Source of the DNA: Streptomyces monomycini
GTDB lineage: Bacteria; Actinomycetota; Actinomycetes; Streptomycetales; Streptomycetaceae
Length of the DNA stretch: 34,756 nt
Assembly (NCBI RefSeq): GCF_022271435.1
Contig: NZ_JAFIQY010000065.1
Coordinates: forward strand, 1 to 34,756
Reading direction: 5' to 3'
Of the stretch, positions 1-8,006 are shown one piece after another; the first letter of the stretch is position 1, and each line of letters starts with the position of its first letter. The notes beneath the pieces are model-generated. The model was not told where the DNA came from and searched no databases. It saw nothing but the letters and a program-made list of their open reading frames with translations. The position numbers and the translations under genes were made by a program.

Positions 1-86
1 CGGCACGCGGCACGCGGCACGCGGCACGCGGCACGCGGCACGCGGCACGCGGCACGCGGCACGCGGCACGCGGCACGCGGCACGCG
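1..86. repeat. Heptanucleotide tandem array, 12 copies of CGGCACG
   Basis: Twelve perfect copies of the 7-bp unit CGGCACG fill positions 1-84, with two more bases of a thirteenth. The window begins inside the array, so its full length is unknown. It lies just beyond the hairpin that follows uvrA, so it is noncoding with respect to uvrA. The absence of any mismatch suggests recent expansion by slippage. A second 7-bp array with a different unit lies inside a coding region at 20108-20184. Confidence 0.95.
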
Positions 87-129
87 AACGGGCCGCCGTC
101 CACTCCTCCGAGTGGACGGCGGCCCGTTC
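86..129 (-). terminator. Hairpin terminator after uvrA
   Basis: A perfect 19-bp inverted repeat (86-104 with 111-129) encloses a 6-nt loop, 17 nt past the uvrA stop codon. There is no T-run, which is usual for terminators of high-GC actinobacteria. The stem is nearly perfectly symmetric and could also stop transcription entering from the other side. Confidence 0.85.
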
Positions 130-145
130 TACGACGGAGGGGCCG

Positions 146-3100
146 TCAGGCCTTGCGGGCCCGCGTCGCCTTCTTGGCCGCCGTCTTCTTGACGGCGGAC
201 TTGGCCGTCTTGGCCGCCGCGGGCTCGGCGGCCGTCTTCTTGGCCGTCGCCTTCGTCGCGGATGCCTTCGTGGCCGTCTTCGCGGAGACGGCCTTCCTGG
301 CCGGGGCCTTCGTCGCGGCGACGGTCTTCCGCGCCACGCGCTTCTTCGCCCCGCCGGCCGTGGCCGGTCCCGCGTCGCTGACCCGGTCGCCCAGGATGTC
401 GCGCAGGAACTTGCCGGTGTGGCTGGCGGGGATCGCCGCGACCTCCTCCGGCGTGCCCTCGGCGACGACCAGACCGCCGCCGTTGCCACCCTCGGGGCCC
501 ATGTCCACGATCCAGTCCGCAGTCTTGATCACGTCGAGGTTGTGCTCGATGACGATGACCGAGTTGCCCTTGTCGACCAGGCCGGACAGCACCTTGATCA
601 GCTTGCTGATGTCGTCGAAGTGCAGACCGGTGGTCGGCTCGTCCAGGACGTAGACCGTACGGCCCGTGGAACGCTTCTGCAGCTCGGAGGCGAGCTTGAC
701 GCGCTGCGCCTCACCGCCGGAGAGCGTCGGCGCGGACTGGCCGAGCCGGACGTAGCCGAGGCCGACCTCGTCGAGCGTCTTCAGGTGCCGGGCGATGGTC
801 GGCACGGCCTCGAAGAAGCTCAGCGCCTCCTCGATCGGCATGTCCAGCACCTCGGCGATGGACTTGCCCTTGTAATGGACCTCCAGGGTCTCCCGGTTGT
901 AGCGCGCGCCGTGGCAGACCTCGCACGGCACGTACACGTCCGGCAGGAAGTTCATCTCGATCTTGATCGTGCCGTCGCCCGCGCAGTTCTCGCAGCGGCC
1001 GCCCTTGACGTTGAAGGAGAAGCGCCCCGGCAGGTAGCCGCGGACCTTGGCCTCCATCGTCTCCGCGAACAGCTTGCGGATGTTGTCGAAGACACCGGTG
1101 TAAGTCGCCGGGTTGGAGCGCGGCGTACGGCCGATGGGCGACTGGTCGACGTGCACGACCTTGTCCACGAGGTCGTCGCCCGCGACCCGCACATGGCGGC
1201 CCGGCACCGACTTGGCGCCGTTCAGCTCGCGCGCCAGGTGGGTGTAGAGGATGTCGTTGACGAGGGTGGACTTGCCGGAGCCGGAGACGCCGGTGACCGC
1301 GGTGAGCACGCCGAGCGGGAAGGAGATGGTGATGTCGCGGAGGTTGTTCTCCTTCGCGCCGTGCACCGTCAGCTGCCGCTTCGGGTCGGCGGGCCGCCGC
1401 ACCTCGGGCGTCACGATGGCCTTCTTGCCGGACAGGTACTGCCCGGTGACCGACTCCTTGTTCGCCAGGAGTTCCTTCATCGTGCCGCTGTGCACGACCT
1501 TGCCGCCGTGCTCGCCGGCGCCCGGGCCGATGTCCACGACCCAGTCGGCGACCTTGATCGTGTCCTCGTCGTGCTCGACGACGATGAGGGTGTTGCCCAT
1601 GTCCCGCAGGCGCACCAGCGTCTCGATGAGCCGGTGGTTGTCGCGCTGGTGCAGGCCGATGGACGGCTCGTCGAGCACGTACAGCACGCCGACCAGGCCG
1701 GAGCCGATCTGGGTGGCGAGCCGGATGCGCTGGGCCTCGCCGCCGGAGAGGGTGCCCGCGGCACGGTTCAGCGAGAGGTAGTCCAGGCCGACGTCGACCA
1801 GGAACTTCAGCCGCTCGTTGACCTCCTTGAGGACCCGCTCGGCGATCTTCTTCTCGCGGGCGTCCAGCTTCATCTCGCGCAGGAAGTCTGCGCAGTCGCT
1901 GATCGACATGGCCGAGACCTCGGCGATCGAGCGGCCCTTGACCGTGACGGCGAGGACGATCGGCTTCAGGCGCGTGCCCTCACAGGTGGGGCAGGGCACC
2001 TCGCGCATGTAGCCCTCGAAGCGCTCGCGGCTGCTGTCGCTCTCCGCCTCCTGGTGGCGCCGCTTGACGAACGGCAGGGCGCCCTCGAACGCGGTGGTGT
2101 ACGAGCGCTCACGGCCGTAGCGGTTGCGGTAGCGCACGTCGATCTGGGTGCGGTGGCCGTTGAGGATCGCCTTCTTGGCGCGCTGCGGCAGCCCGGCCCA
2201 CGGGATGTCCGTACGGAAGCCGAGGGCGTCGGCGAGCGCGCCGACCAGCCGGCCGAAGTACTCCTTGGTGTGGCCGTGCGACCAGGGGTGGACGGCGCCC
2301 TCGTCGAGGGACTTCTCCTCGTCCGGGATGATCAGCTCGGGGTCGACCTCCATGCGCGTACCGATGCCGGTGCAGTCGGGGCAGGCGCCGAAGGGCGAGT
2401 TGAAGGAGAACGAGCGGGGCTCCAGCTCCTCGAACGACAGGTCGTCGCGCGGGCAGTACAGGTGCTCCGAATACATCCGCTCGCGCTGCGGGTCGTCCTC
2501 GGCCAGGTCGACGAAGTCGAGGATGACCATGCCGCCCGAGAGGCCGAGCGCGGTCTCGACGGAGTCGGTCAGCCGCCGCTTGGCGCTGTCCTTGACGGTC
2601 AGGCGGTCGACGACCACCTCGATCGTGTGCTTCTCCTGCTTCTTGAGCTTCGGCGGGTCGGAGAGCTGGATCGTCTCCCCGTCCACGCGGGCACGGCTGT
2701 AGCCCTTGGTCTGGAGGTCGGAGAAGAGGTCGACGAACTCGCCCTTGCGCTCGCGCGCCAGCGGGGCCAGCACCTGGAAGCGGCTGCCCTCGGGCAGCTC
2801 CAGGACCTTGTCGACGATGGCCTGCGGCGACTGCCGGGCGATCGGGTCGCCGCACTCGGGACAGTGCGGCTTGCCGATCCGGGCGAACAGCAGACGGAGG
2901 TAGTCGTAGACCTCGGTGATCGTGCCGACCGTGGAGCGCGGGTTGCGCGAGGTCGACTTCTGGTCGATCGAGACCGCGGGGGACAGGCCCTCGATGAAGT
3001 CCACATCGGGCTTGTCCATCTGCCCGAGGAACTGCCGGGCGTAGGAGGAGAGCGACTCGACATAGCGGCGCTGCCCCTCGGCGAAGATCGTGTCGAAGGC

Positions 3101-3223
3101 GAGCGAGGACTTGCCCGAGCCGGAGAGCCCCGTGAAGACGATGAGGGAGTCTCGGGGCAGGTCGAGCGAGACGTTCCGGAGGTTGTGCTCGCGAGCGCCA
3201 CGAACGATGAGACGGTCGGCCAC
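146..3223 (-). CDS. uvrA: Excinuclease ABC subunit A (UvrA)
   Basis: Damage-recognition ATPase of nucleotide excision repair; it works as a dimer that loads UvrB onto lesions. The 1025-residue product has two ABC ATPase modules: Walker A GLSGSGKS at 32-39 and a second GVSGSGKS, two LSGGEAQR signatures, and Walker B stretches ending in LDEPSIGLH and LDEPTTGLH. The C-terminal zinc module (C-x2-C-x19-C-x2-C) is present. GTG at 3223 is chosen because the protein then begins VADRLIVRGAREHNL, the usual family start, with an AAAGG ribosome site upstream. An in-frame TTG at 3478 would add 85 residues unlike UvrA. The last ~67 residues form a Lys/Ala/Thr-rich histone-H1-like tail (about 17 Lys and 5 Arg) that is not part of the core enzyme. 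Transcription is probably LexA-controlled (see 3450-3478). Confidence 0.97.
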   Translation of the reverse strand: MADRLIVRGAREHNLRNVSLDLPRDSLIVFTGLSGSGKSSLAFDTIFAEGQRRYVESLSSYARQFLGQMDKPDVDFIEGLSPAVSIDQKSTSRNPRSTVGTITEVYDYLRLLFARIGKPHCPECGDPIARQSPQAIVDKVLELPEGSRFQVLAPLARERKGEFVDLFSDLQTKGYSRARVDGETIQLSDPPKLKKQEKHTIEVVVDRLTVKDSAKRRLTDSVETALGLSGGMVILDFVDLAEDDPQRERMYSEHLYCPRDDLSFEELEPRSFSFNSPFGACPDCTGIGTRMEVDPELIIPDEEKSLDEGAVHPWSHGHTKEYFGRLVGALADALGFRTDIPWAGLPQRAKKAILNGHRTQIDVRYRNRYGRERSYTTAFEGALPFVKRRHQEAESDSSRERFEGYMREVPCPTCEGTRLKPIVLAVTVKGRSIAEVSAMSISDCADFLREMKLDAREKKIAERVLKEVNERLKFLVDVGLDYLSLNRAAGTLSGGEAQRIRLATQIGSGLVGVLYVLDEPSIGLHQRDNHRLIETLVRLRDMGNTLIVVEHDEDTIKVADWVVDIGPGAGEHGGKVVHSGTMKELLANKESVTGQYLSGKKAIVTPEVRRPADPKRQLTVHGAKENNLRDITISFPLGVLTAVTGVSGSGKSTLVNDILYTHLARELNGAKSVPGRHVRVAGDDLVDKVVHVDQSPIGRTPRSNPATYTGVFDNIRKLFAETMEAKVRGYLPGRFSFNVKGGRCENCAGDGTIKIEMNFLPDVYVPCEVCHGARYNRETLEVHYKGKSIAEVLDMPIEEALSFFEAVPTIARHLKTLDEVGLGYVRLGQSAPTLSGGEAQRVKLASELQKRSTGRTVYVLDEPTTGLHFDDISKLIKVLSGLVDKGNSVIVIEHNLDVIKTADWIVDMGPEGGNGGGLVVAEGTPEEVAAIPASHTGKFLRDILGDRVSDAGPATAGGAKKRVARKTVAATKAPARKAVSAKTATKASATKATAKKTAAEPAAAKTAKSAVKKTAAKKATRARKA

Positions 3224-3449
3224 GCCGGTCGGCACCTTTCTGGAGAGGGGCGGGAGGCCGCGGCCCAGCTGCGTGCGGCCCTGACGGCGGCGGTCGGGCG
3301 ACCCGGTCGTCCGGGCGCCGAGCCTGATGGGCACGGAAACTGGGCGAGCCCCCGCCCCAGGGTATGGGGGCTGCCGCGGCGATGTCTTATTGATGCCACA
3401 CACGAGCCTATAGCACGCGCATTCGAATTGCGGGGTCTGTCGCACCGCT

Positions 3450-3478
3450 TCACCCGAACGTGTGGTCGCTGATGTCAA
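3450..3478 (-). promoter_or_regulatory. Probable SOS promoter of uvrA with LexA box
   Basis: On the minus strand a consensus -35 TTGACA (3473-3478) is followed within the spacer by CGACCACACGTTCG (3455-3468). This matches the actinobacterial LexA box CGAAC-N4-GTTCG with one mismatch. The -10 region around 3450-3455 is poor (GGGTGA). A LexA site in the spacer is a classical repressor position. A second possible -10, TATAGG, lies at 3407-3412. Either start would leave a leader of roughly 180-220 nt before the uvrA GTG. The rest of 3224-3449 shows no gene. Confidence 0.55.
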
Positions 3479-3558
3479 CGCGCGGCGGTCCGCGTCTCTT
3501 CCTCGCGATCACCCACAGGCCGTACCCCCCTTCACCCACGCCCGTCCGGTGTTCCTGG

Positions 3559-3608
3559 TTCCCTCCGGTACCAGGGCCGCCGCGGTGGGAAACCGGCACC
3601 GGAGGGAA
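3559..3608 (-). terminator. Possible terminator downstream of tetR
   Basis: An 11-bp perfect inverted repeat (3559-3569 with 3598-3608, arms TTCCCTCCGGT/ACCGGAGGGAA) is separated by 28 nt, about 80 nt past the tetR stop. The loop is large, so its role as a terminator is uncertain. Nothing else convincing was seen between 3479 and 3688. Confidence 0.35.
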
Positions 3609-3688
3609 GCGTGGCGAAGGTGTCCGAAGTCACGGCCGAGGAGGGCGCCGAGCGGGTGCTGTTCGATTTCTTGGGGCCGTCCGGCGCT

Positions 3689-4390
3689 TCAGGCCTCGCG
3701 CACCGGTGGCCCCGTCCGCACCACCCGTGACAGCACCTCGAACGTGTGCCGCAGCAGCTCCCCCTCTTCCGCGGCGATCTCCTCGACCGGAGCCCCCGCG
3801 AGCTGCCGCCGGACGACCGTCGCGTACACGGAGCGGTACGCGGCCACGGTCAGCGCCGCGTCCATCCTCGGCCCGTACGCGTCCGGACCGGAACCCTCGG
3901 CCTCCGCGAACAGCCCGGCGAGCGTGCCCTCGAACTCCTCCAGCACCTCACGCCCGCGCGCCATCAACGCCGGCGACTCCACCAGCACCCGCCACCAGTA
4001 GCCGACCCACTCCCCCACCCCGGCGAGCGGGTGCCGCCGCTCCAGCAGATCGAGCGCCAGGCCCTGCAGCGCTTCCAGCGGCGAGCACCCCTCCCCCCGC
4101 TCCCGCACGGCGCGCGTCGCCAGCTCCACGATCTCGGGGACGCGGTCCAGGAAGAGATCTTCCTTGCGGGGGAAGTAGTTGAAGACCGTCATCGTCGAGA
4201 CCTCGGCGGCGCGGGCGACCTCGGCGACCGTGACGTGGTCGAAACCGCGCTCGACGAACATCCGGGTCGCTTCGCCGGAGATCCGCTCGCGGGTCCGGAT
4301 CTTCTTGAGCTCGCGCAGCGAGAGCCCGCCGCCGTCCGCGGCCGCCCGAGGTACGCCGCGCCGCCCGCTCTTCTCCGTACCGTCAGCCAT
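3689..4390 (-). CDS. TetR/AcrR-family transcriptional regulator
   Basis: A 233-residue DNA-binding repressor. The N-terminal helix-turn-helix is clear: a segment reading MFVERGFDHVTVAEVA, then AAEVSTMTVFNYFPRKEDL, the classic TetR recognition helix and following FP-x-KE-DL motif. The C-terminal ligand/dimer domain is helical and shows no recognised ligand signature. ATG at 4390 is preferred over an upstream in-frame TTG at 4396. A -10-like TAAAAT (4398-4403) ends 7 nt before this ATG and no Shine-Dalgarno is visible, so the mRNA may be leaderless. The gene is divergent from the FAD monooxygenase with only 48 bp between, so it most likely represses that gene and itself. Confidence 0.92.
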   Translation of the reverse strand: MADGTEKSGRRGVPRAAADGGGLSLRELKKIRTRERISGEATRMFVERGFDHVTVAEVARAAEVSTMTVFNYFPRKEDLFLDRVPEIVELATRAVRERGEGCSPLEALQGLALDLLERRHPLAGVGEWVGYWWRVLVESPALMARGREVLEEFEGTLAGLFAEAEGSGPDAYGPRMDAALTVAAYRSVYATVVRRQLAGAPVEEIAAEEGELLRHTFEVLSRVVRTGPPVREA

Positions 4391-4393
4391 AAC

Positions 4394-4431
4394 CAAAATT
4401 TTAGCCGAAACAAATTTTTAGTGACTACACT
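4394..4431. promoter_or_regulatory. Divergent leaderless promoters with paired AT-rich operator repeats
   Basis: This is a strikingly AT-rich island in GC-rich DNA. An 11-bp direct repeat, CAAAATTTTAG (4394-4404) and CAAATTTTTAG (4411-4421), is spaced 17 bp apart; each copy has an AAATTT-type palindromic core. The leftward -10 TAAAAT lies inside the first copy. The rightward -10 TACACT (4426-4431) ends 7 nt before the monooxygenase ATG. A TetR dimer bound here would block both promoters. Confidence 0.6.
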
Positions 4432-4438
4432 TCGACGC

Positions 4439-6322
4439 ATGGACATGAAGACAACCGGCGGCACCGACACCTGCCCGGACGTGGTGATCGCGGGCGCCGG
4501 CCCCGTAGGACTGATGCTCGCCTGCGAACTCGCCCTGCGCCGGGTGCGCGTCGTCGTCCTGGAGCGGCTGACCGCACCGGACGAGACGATCAAGGCCGGG
4601 GCCGTCAACACGCCCAGCGCGGAGGCCTTCTACCGCCGCGGACTGCTGCCCGCGCTCGCCGAGGTGCAGAAGGAGGCACTCGGCCGCTTCGGCTCCTTCA
4701 TGCGGCAGCGACAGGCGGCCGGGGCGACGCCCGCGCGCGCGGCGCCGAAGTTCGCCGGGCACTTCGCGGGCATCATGCTGCCCGCCGAACTCCTGGACGC
4801 GTCCGACCCCGGCTTCCACGACGCCGGACCGGCCGGTGACGTCGGGCTGGTACCCCAACTGGCACTCGAACGGCTGCTCGCCGAACGCGCCGCCGAACTC
4901 GGCGTCGTGGTACGCCGCGGAGTGGAACTCACCGGCTTCGACGCGGCGGACGACGGCGTGACGGTGCGCCTGCGCCCGGTCGCGGGGGCCGACGGCGCGG
5001 AGGGTCCCCAGGGCGGCCACACGGGTGGAGAAGCGGCTGGAGAGGCAGCGAGGGAGGGTGCGGGAGAGACAGCGGGAGAGACGCTTCAGGCCGGCTGGCT
5101 GGTCGGCTGCGACGGCGGGCGCAGTACGGTCCGCAGGCTCGCGGGGTTCCCCTTCCCCGGCACCGCCCCGGAGATCACCGGCCACCAGGCGATGGTGGAG
5201 CTGACCGGGTCCGAGAAGCTCGGCGCGGGCTGGAACGAGACGGCGACCGGCATCTACGCCCACGGCCCGCTGCCCGGCCGCATCCTCACCGTCGAGTTCG
5301 ACGGCCCGCCCGCCGACCGCGACGCCCCCATCACCTTGGAGGAGTTGCAGACCAGCCTGCGCCGGACCTCGGGGACCGACGTGACGATCACCAAGGTGCT
5401 CACCGCCACCCGCTTCACCGACAACGCCCGCCAGGTCCCCGACTACCGTTCCGGGCGCGTCCTGCTGGCCGGCGACGCGGCGCACGTGCACTCGCCGTTC
5501 GGCGGCCAGGGGCTGAACCTGGGCATCGGTGACGCGATGAACCTGGGCTGGAAGCTGGCCGCGACGATCCACGGCCACGCCCCGGAAGGACTGCTGGACA
5601 CCTACACCGCCGAGCGGCACCCGATCGGCGCGTGGGTGCTGGAGTGGACCCGCGCCCAGATCGCGATGATGCGGCCGGAGCCGCACGCCCGTGCGCTGCG
5701 CGAGGTGGTCCGCGACCTGATCGGCACCGTCACCGGCACCACCTACTTCGTCAAGAAGATCTCCGGCGTGTGGCAGGGCTACGACCTGCCCGGCGACCAC
5801 CCGCTGACCGGCCGCAGCGCCCCCGACCTGGAACTGGCCGACGGCAGCAGGCTCGCCGGCCACCTCCGGGACGGGCAGGGACTGCTGCTCGTCCTCACCG
5901 ACGACCCGGAGACGGCCCGGCAGGCCGCGGAGTGCGCCGCCGGGTACGCGGGGCGGGTGCGCGTGGTGACCGGCCGCTGCGCGGGCCGTCCGGAGCTGGC
6001 CGCGCTGCTGGTACGGCCGGACGGGAACACGGCTTGGGCCGCCGGTACGGACGCGTGGCAGGACGGGCAAGGGGCGGACGCCGAGGCCGGGGGTGCCGAG
6101 GCCGGGGGCGGGGAGGCTGTGGTGTCCGCAAGCGCGGGTACCGCTCCGGTCCGTACGGCCGGTGCGGCTGGTGTGTCCGACGTGACCGGTGTGACCGGTA
6201 CGGCTGGTGTGGCAACCGCCACCCGTACGCCGGCTGCCGAGATCCGCACGGCAGAGGGACCCGGCGCCCTCGACGACGCGTTGCGGCGGTGGTTCGGCAC
6301 TCCTGGAACCGCGGCCGGATGA
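4439..6322 (+). CDS. FAD-dependent aromatic/polyketide-type monooxygenase (group A)
   Basis: A 627-residue flavoprotein hydroxylase that would use NAD(P)H and O2 to hydroxylate an aromatic or polyketide-like substrate; some relatives inactivate rifamycins or tetracyclines. The N-terminus carries the FAD-binding GAGPVG. GCDGGRSTVRR supplies the DG motif, and LLAGDAAHVHSPFGGQGLN with GDAMNLGWKL supplies the GD motif and FAD pyrophosphate site. The C-terminal thioredoxin-like tail of this class is present but interrupted by about 65 low-complexity residues rich in Gly, Ala, Thr and Val (encoded near 6060-6265). A shorter Gly/Glu/Ala insertion is encoded near 5000-5090. ATG at 4439 has no Shine-Dalgarno but a -10 just upstream, suggesting a leaderless mRNA. 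Its divergence from the TetR gene points to induction by its own substrate or a toxic compound. Confidence 0.9.
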   Translation: MDMKTTGGTDTCPDVVIAGAGPVGLMLACELALRRVRVVVLERLTAPDETIKAGAVNTPSAEAFYRRGLLPALAEVQKEALGRFGSFMRQRQAAGATPARAAPKFAGHFAGIMLPAELLDASDPGFHDAGPAGDVGLVPQLALERLLAERAAELGVVVRRGVELTGFDAADDGVTVRLRPVAGADGAEGPQGGHTGGEAAGEAAREGAGETAGETLQAGWLVGCDGGRSTVRRLAGFPFPGTAPEITGHQAMVELTGSEKLGAGWNETATGIYAHGPLPGRILTVEFDGPPADRDAPITLEELQTSLRRTSGTDVTITKVLTATRFTDNARQVPDYRSGRVLLAGDAAHVHSPFGGQGLNLGIGDAMNLGWKLAATIHGHAPEGLLDTYTAERHPIGAWVLEWTRAQIAMMRPEPHARALREVVRDLIGTVTGTTYFVKKISGVWQGYDLPGDHPLTGRSAPDLELADGSRLAGHLRDGQGLLLVLTDDPETARQAAECAAGYAGRVRVVTGRCAGRPELAALLVRPDGNTAWAAGTDAWQDGQGADAEAGGAEAGGGEAVVSASAGTAPVRTAGAAGVSDVTGVTGTAGVATATRTPAAEIRTAEGPGALDDALRRWFGTPGTAAG

Positions 6323-6478
6323 CGGACGCGGCACGGCCGGACCGGCTTCCCACCGGCCCGGCCAGGCCCGCCGAGCTGCCCACACGCCGCGCGCGCCGCC
6401 CGCGTACGCCCTCCCGCGTACGCCCGGATCCGTGCAGGCCGACTCCCGCAGACGCCGCCGCGGCGCTAGCTTCGGACC

Positions 6479-7249
6479 ATGACCGACAACGTGCCCGACT
6501 CCGCGCCGGGTTTCGCACAGGACACCGTCTCCGTCCGTGAGGCGACCGAACGACTGCTCGTCGACGTGGGCAAGTTGGACGACGAGGCGATCGGAGAACC
6601 GTCTCTGCTGCCCGACTGGACCCGCGGCCATCTGCTCGCCCACGTGGCACGCAACGCCGACGCCCTGGTCAACCTGCTGACCTGGGCGCGTACCGGCGTC
6701 CGTACCCCGATGTACGCAAGTGCCGAGGCCCGTGACGCCGACATCGCCGAAGGCGCCGACCGGTCGCTCGCCGTACACCTGGACGACCTGCGGACCAGCG
6801 CCGAGCGCTTCGACGCGGCAGCGGCGGCGCTGCCGTCCGCTCGTCGGCAGTACGAGCTGGAGATGCGCAACGGCGTCCTGGAACGCGCCGCCCGGCTGCC
6901 GTTCCGCCGGCTGACCGAGGTCGAGCTGCACCGCATCGACCTCGGGGTCGGCTACGGCATCGAGCAGCTGCCGACGGCCTTCGTCGACGCCGAACTGGCG
7001 TTCCTGACCGGGAAGAAGTTCGCGGGACACGTCGACGTACCGGCCGTGGAACTGCGCACCCCCGACGGGCGGCGGTGGCGGACCGGCCGTACGGAGCACA
7101 CGGGCAGGGTCACCGAGGACACCGGAGACGTCCCGTACCTGGTGGTGTCCGGGTCCCCCACCGAACTGGTCGGCTGGCTCACCGGCCGGGGCAAAGGCAC
7201 CGGCCTCGACACCCGGGGCGGCCCCCTTCCGGCCCTTCCGCCGCTTTAG
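6479..7249 (+). CDS. Maleylpyruvate isomerase family, mycothiol-dependent (DinB/MDMPI fold)
   Basis: A 256-residue protein of the mycothiol-dependent maleylpyruvate isomerase family, which converts maleylpyruvate to fumarylpyruvate in gentisate breakdown using mycothiol as cofactor. The N-terminal four-helix metal-binding module has WTRGHLLAHVARNAD. His55, Glu147 and His151 (EVELH) match the family's metal ligands in spacing. The C-terminal domain (about 175-256) is the usual accessory domain. A possible -10 TAGCTT (6467-6472) lies 6 nt before the ATG and no ribosome site is obvious, so it may be leaderless. Its stop overlaps the ribosome site of the next gene, 9 nt downstream. The actual substrate in this organism is unknown, because many paralogues are not isomerases. 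Confidence 0.85.
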   Translation: MTDNVPDSAPGFAQDTVSVREATERLLVDVGKLDDEAIGEPSLLPDWTRGHLLAHVARNADALVNLLTWARTGVRTPMYASAEARDADIAEGADRSLAVHLDDLRTSAERFDAAAAALPSARRQYELEMRNGVLERAARLPFRRLTEVELHRIDLGVGYGIEQLPTAFVDAELAFLTGKKFAGHVDVPAVELRTPDGRRWRTGRTEHTGRVTEDTGDVPYLVVSGSPTELVGWLTGRGKGTGLDTRGGPLPALPPL

Positions 7250-7258
7250 GGTGGGTTC

Positions 7259-7915
7259 ATGAGTTACACGGGAGCAGTGAAGGTCGGCGGACCGGCCGAC
7301 GTGCACGAGCTGGCCGACCTGATGATCTCCAAGGTCGCGGTCGGCCCCATGGACAACAACGCCTACCTGCTGCGCTGCCGCGCGACCGGCGAGCAGCTGC
7401 TGATCGACGCCGCCGCCGATCCGCACACCTTGCTCAGCCTGATCGGCGAGGACGGCATCGCCTCCGTGGTGACCACCCATCAGCACGGTGACCACTGGGG
7501 CGCGCTGCGCGAGGTCGTGGACGCGACGGGGGCCCGTACGTACGCGGGCCGGTACGACGCCGAGGGCATCCCCGTACCGACGGACGTGCCCGTCGAGGAC
7601 GGCGACACCCTCACGGTCGGCGAAGTGCGGCTGACCGCCCGCCACCTGGCGGGACACACGCCGGGCAGCATCGCCCTGGTCTACGACGACCCGCACGGGC
7701 ACCCGCACGTCTTCACCGGCGACTGCCTCTTCCCCGGCGGCATCGGCAACACCTGGGACGACCCGGAGCGGTTCGCCAGCCTTCTGGACGACGTCTCGGC
7801 CAAGCTCTTCGACCAGCTGCCCGACGAGACCTGGGTCTACCCGGGGCACGGCTCGGACACCACGCTGGGCACGGAGCGACCGCACCTCGCCGAGTGGCGC
7901 GCACGCGGCTGGTGA
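7259..7915 (+). CDS. Metallo-beta-lactamase-fold hydrolase (glyoxalase II-like)
   Basis: A 218-residue metallo-hydrolase. The binuclear metal site is complete: HQHGDH at 74-79, His133 in GHTPGS, Asp155 in TGDCLF and His197 in PGHG. This ligand pattern and the overall length match hydroxyacylglutathione-hydrolase-like enzymes. The ribosome site AGGGTGGG overlaps the stop of the upstream isomerase gene, so the two are co-transcribed and probably translationally coupled. Because actinobacteria use mycothiol instead of glutathione, hydrolysis of a mycothiol thioester is an attractive role for a gene paired with a mycothiol-dependent enzyme. That is inference. Confidence 0.9.
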   Translation: MSYTGAVKVGGPADVHELADLMISKVAVGPMDNNAYLLRCRATGEQLLIDAAADPHTLLSLIGEDGIASVVTTHQHGDHWGALREVVDATGARTYAGRYDAEGIPVPTDVPVEDGDTLTVGEVRLTARHLAGHTPGSIALVYDDPHGHPHVFTGDCLFPGGIGNTWDDPERFASLLDDVSAKLFDQLPDETWVYPGHGSDTTLGTERPHLAEWRARGW

Positions 7916-7951
7916 CGGGCCGGAAGGGCCGGCGGGGCGGTCGCCCGTCCG

Positions 7952-7996
7952 CGCCGGTCCGCGGTGCGGGCCGCCCGCCCGGTCAGCGGACCGGCG
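7952..7996. terminator. Bidirectional hairpin between convergent genes
   Basis: An 11-bp perfect inverted repeat (CGCCGGTCCGC at 7952-7962 with GCGGACCGGCG at 7986-7996) has a 23-nt loop that contains a smaller GCGGG/CCCGC hairpin. It sits between the hydrolase gene and the convergent lamin-tail gene, where a shared terminator is expected. Confidence 0.65.
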
Positions 7997-8006
7997 GACG
8001 GCCTTC

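Noticed and set aside
1..86. CRISPR-like array
   Set aside because: Units are 7 bp with no spacers; the same applies to 20108-20184.
419..3472. Long plus-strand open frame opposite uvrA
   Set aside because: It lies antisense to a clear uvrA; composition is Arg/Asp/Leu-rich with no recognised domain, as expected from high-GC third positions.
3224..3478. N-terminal extension of UvrA from a TTG at 3478
   Set aside because: The 85 extra residues do not resemble UvrA, they cover the promoter and LexA box, and a GTG with ribosome site gives the standard start.
4418..7885. 1155-codon minus-strand open frame opposite the monooxygenase, isomerase and hydrolase genes
   Set aside because: The plus-strand genes have complete catalytic motifs; this frame has none.
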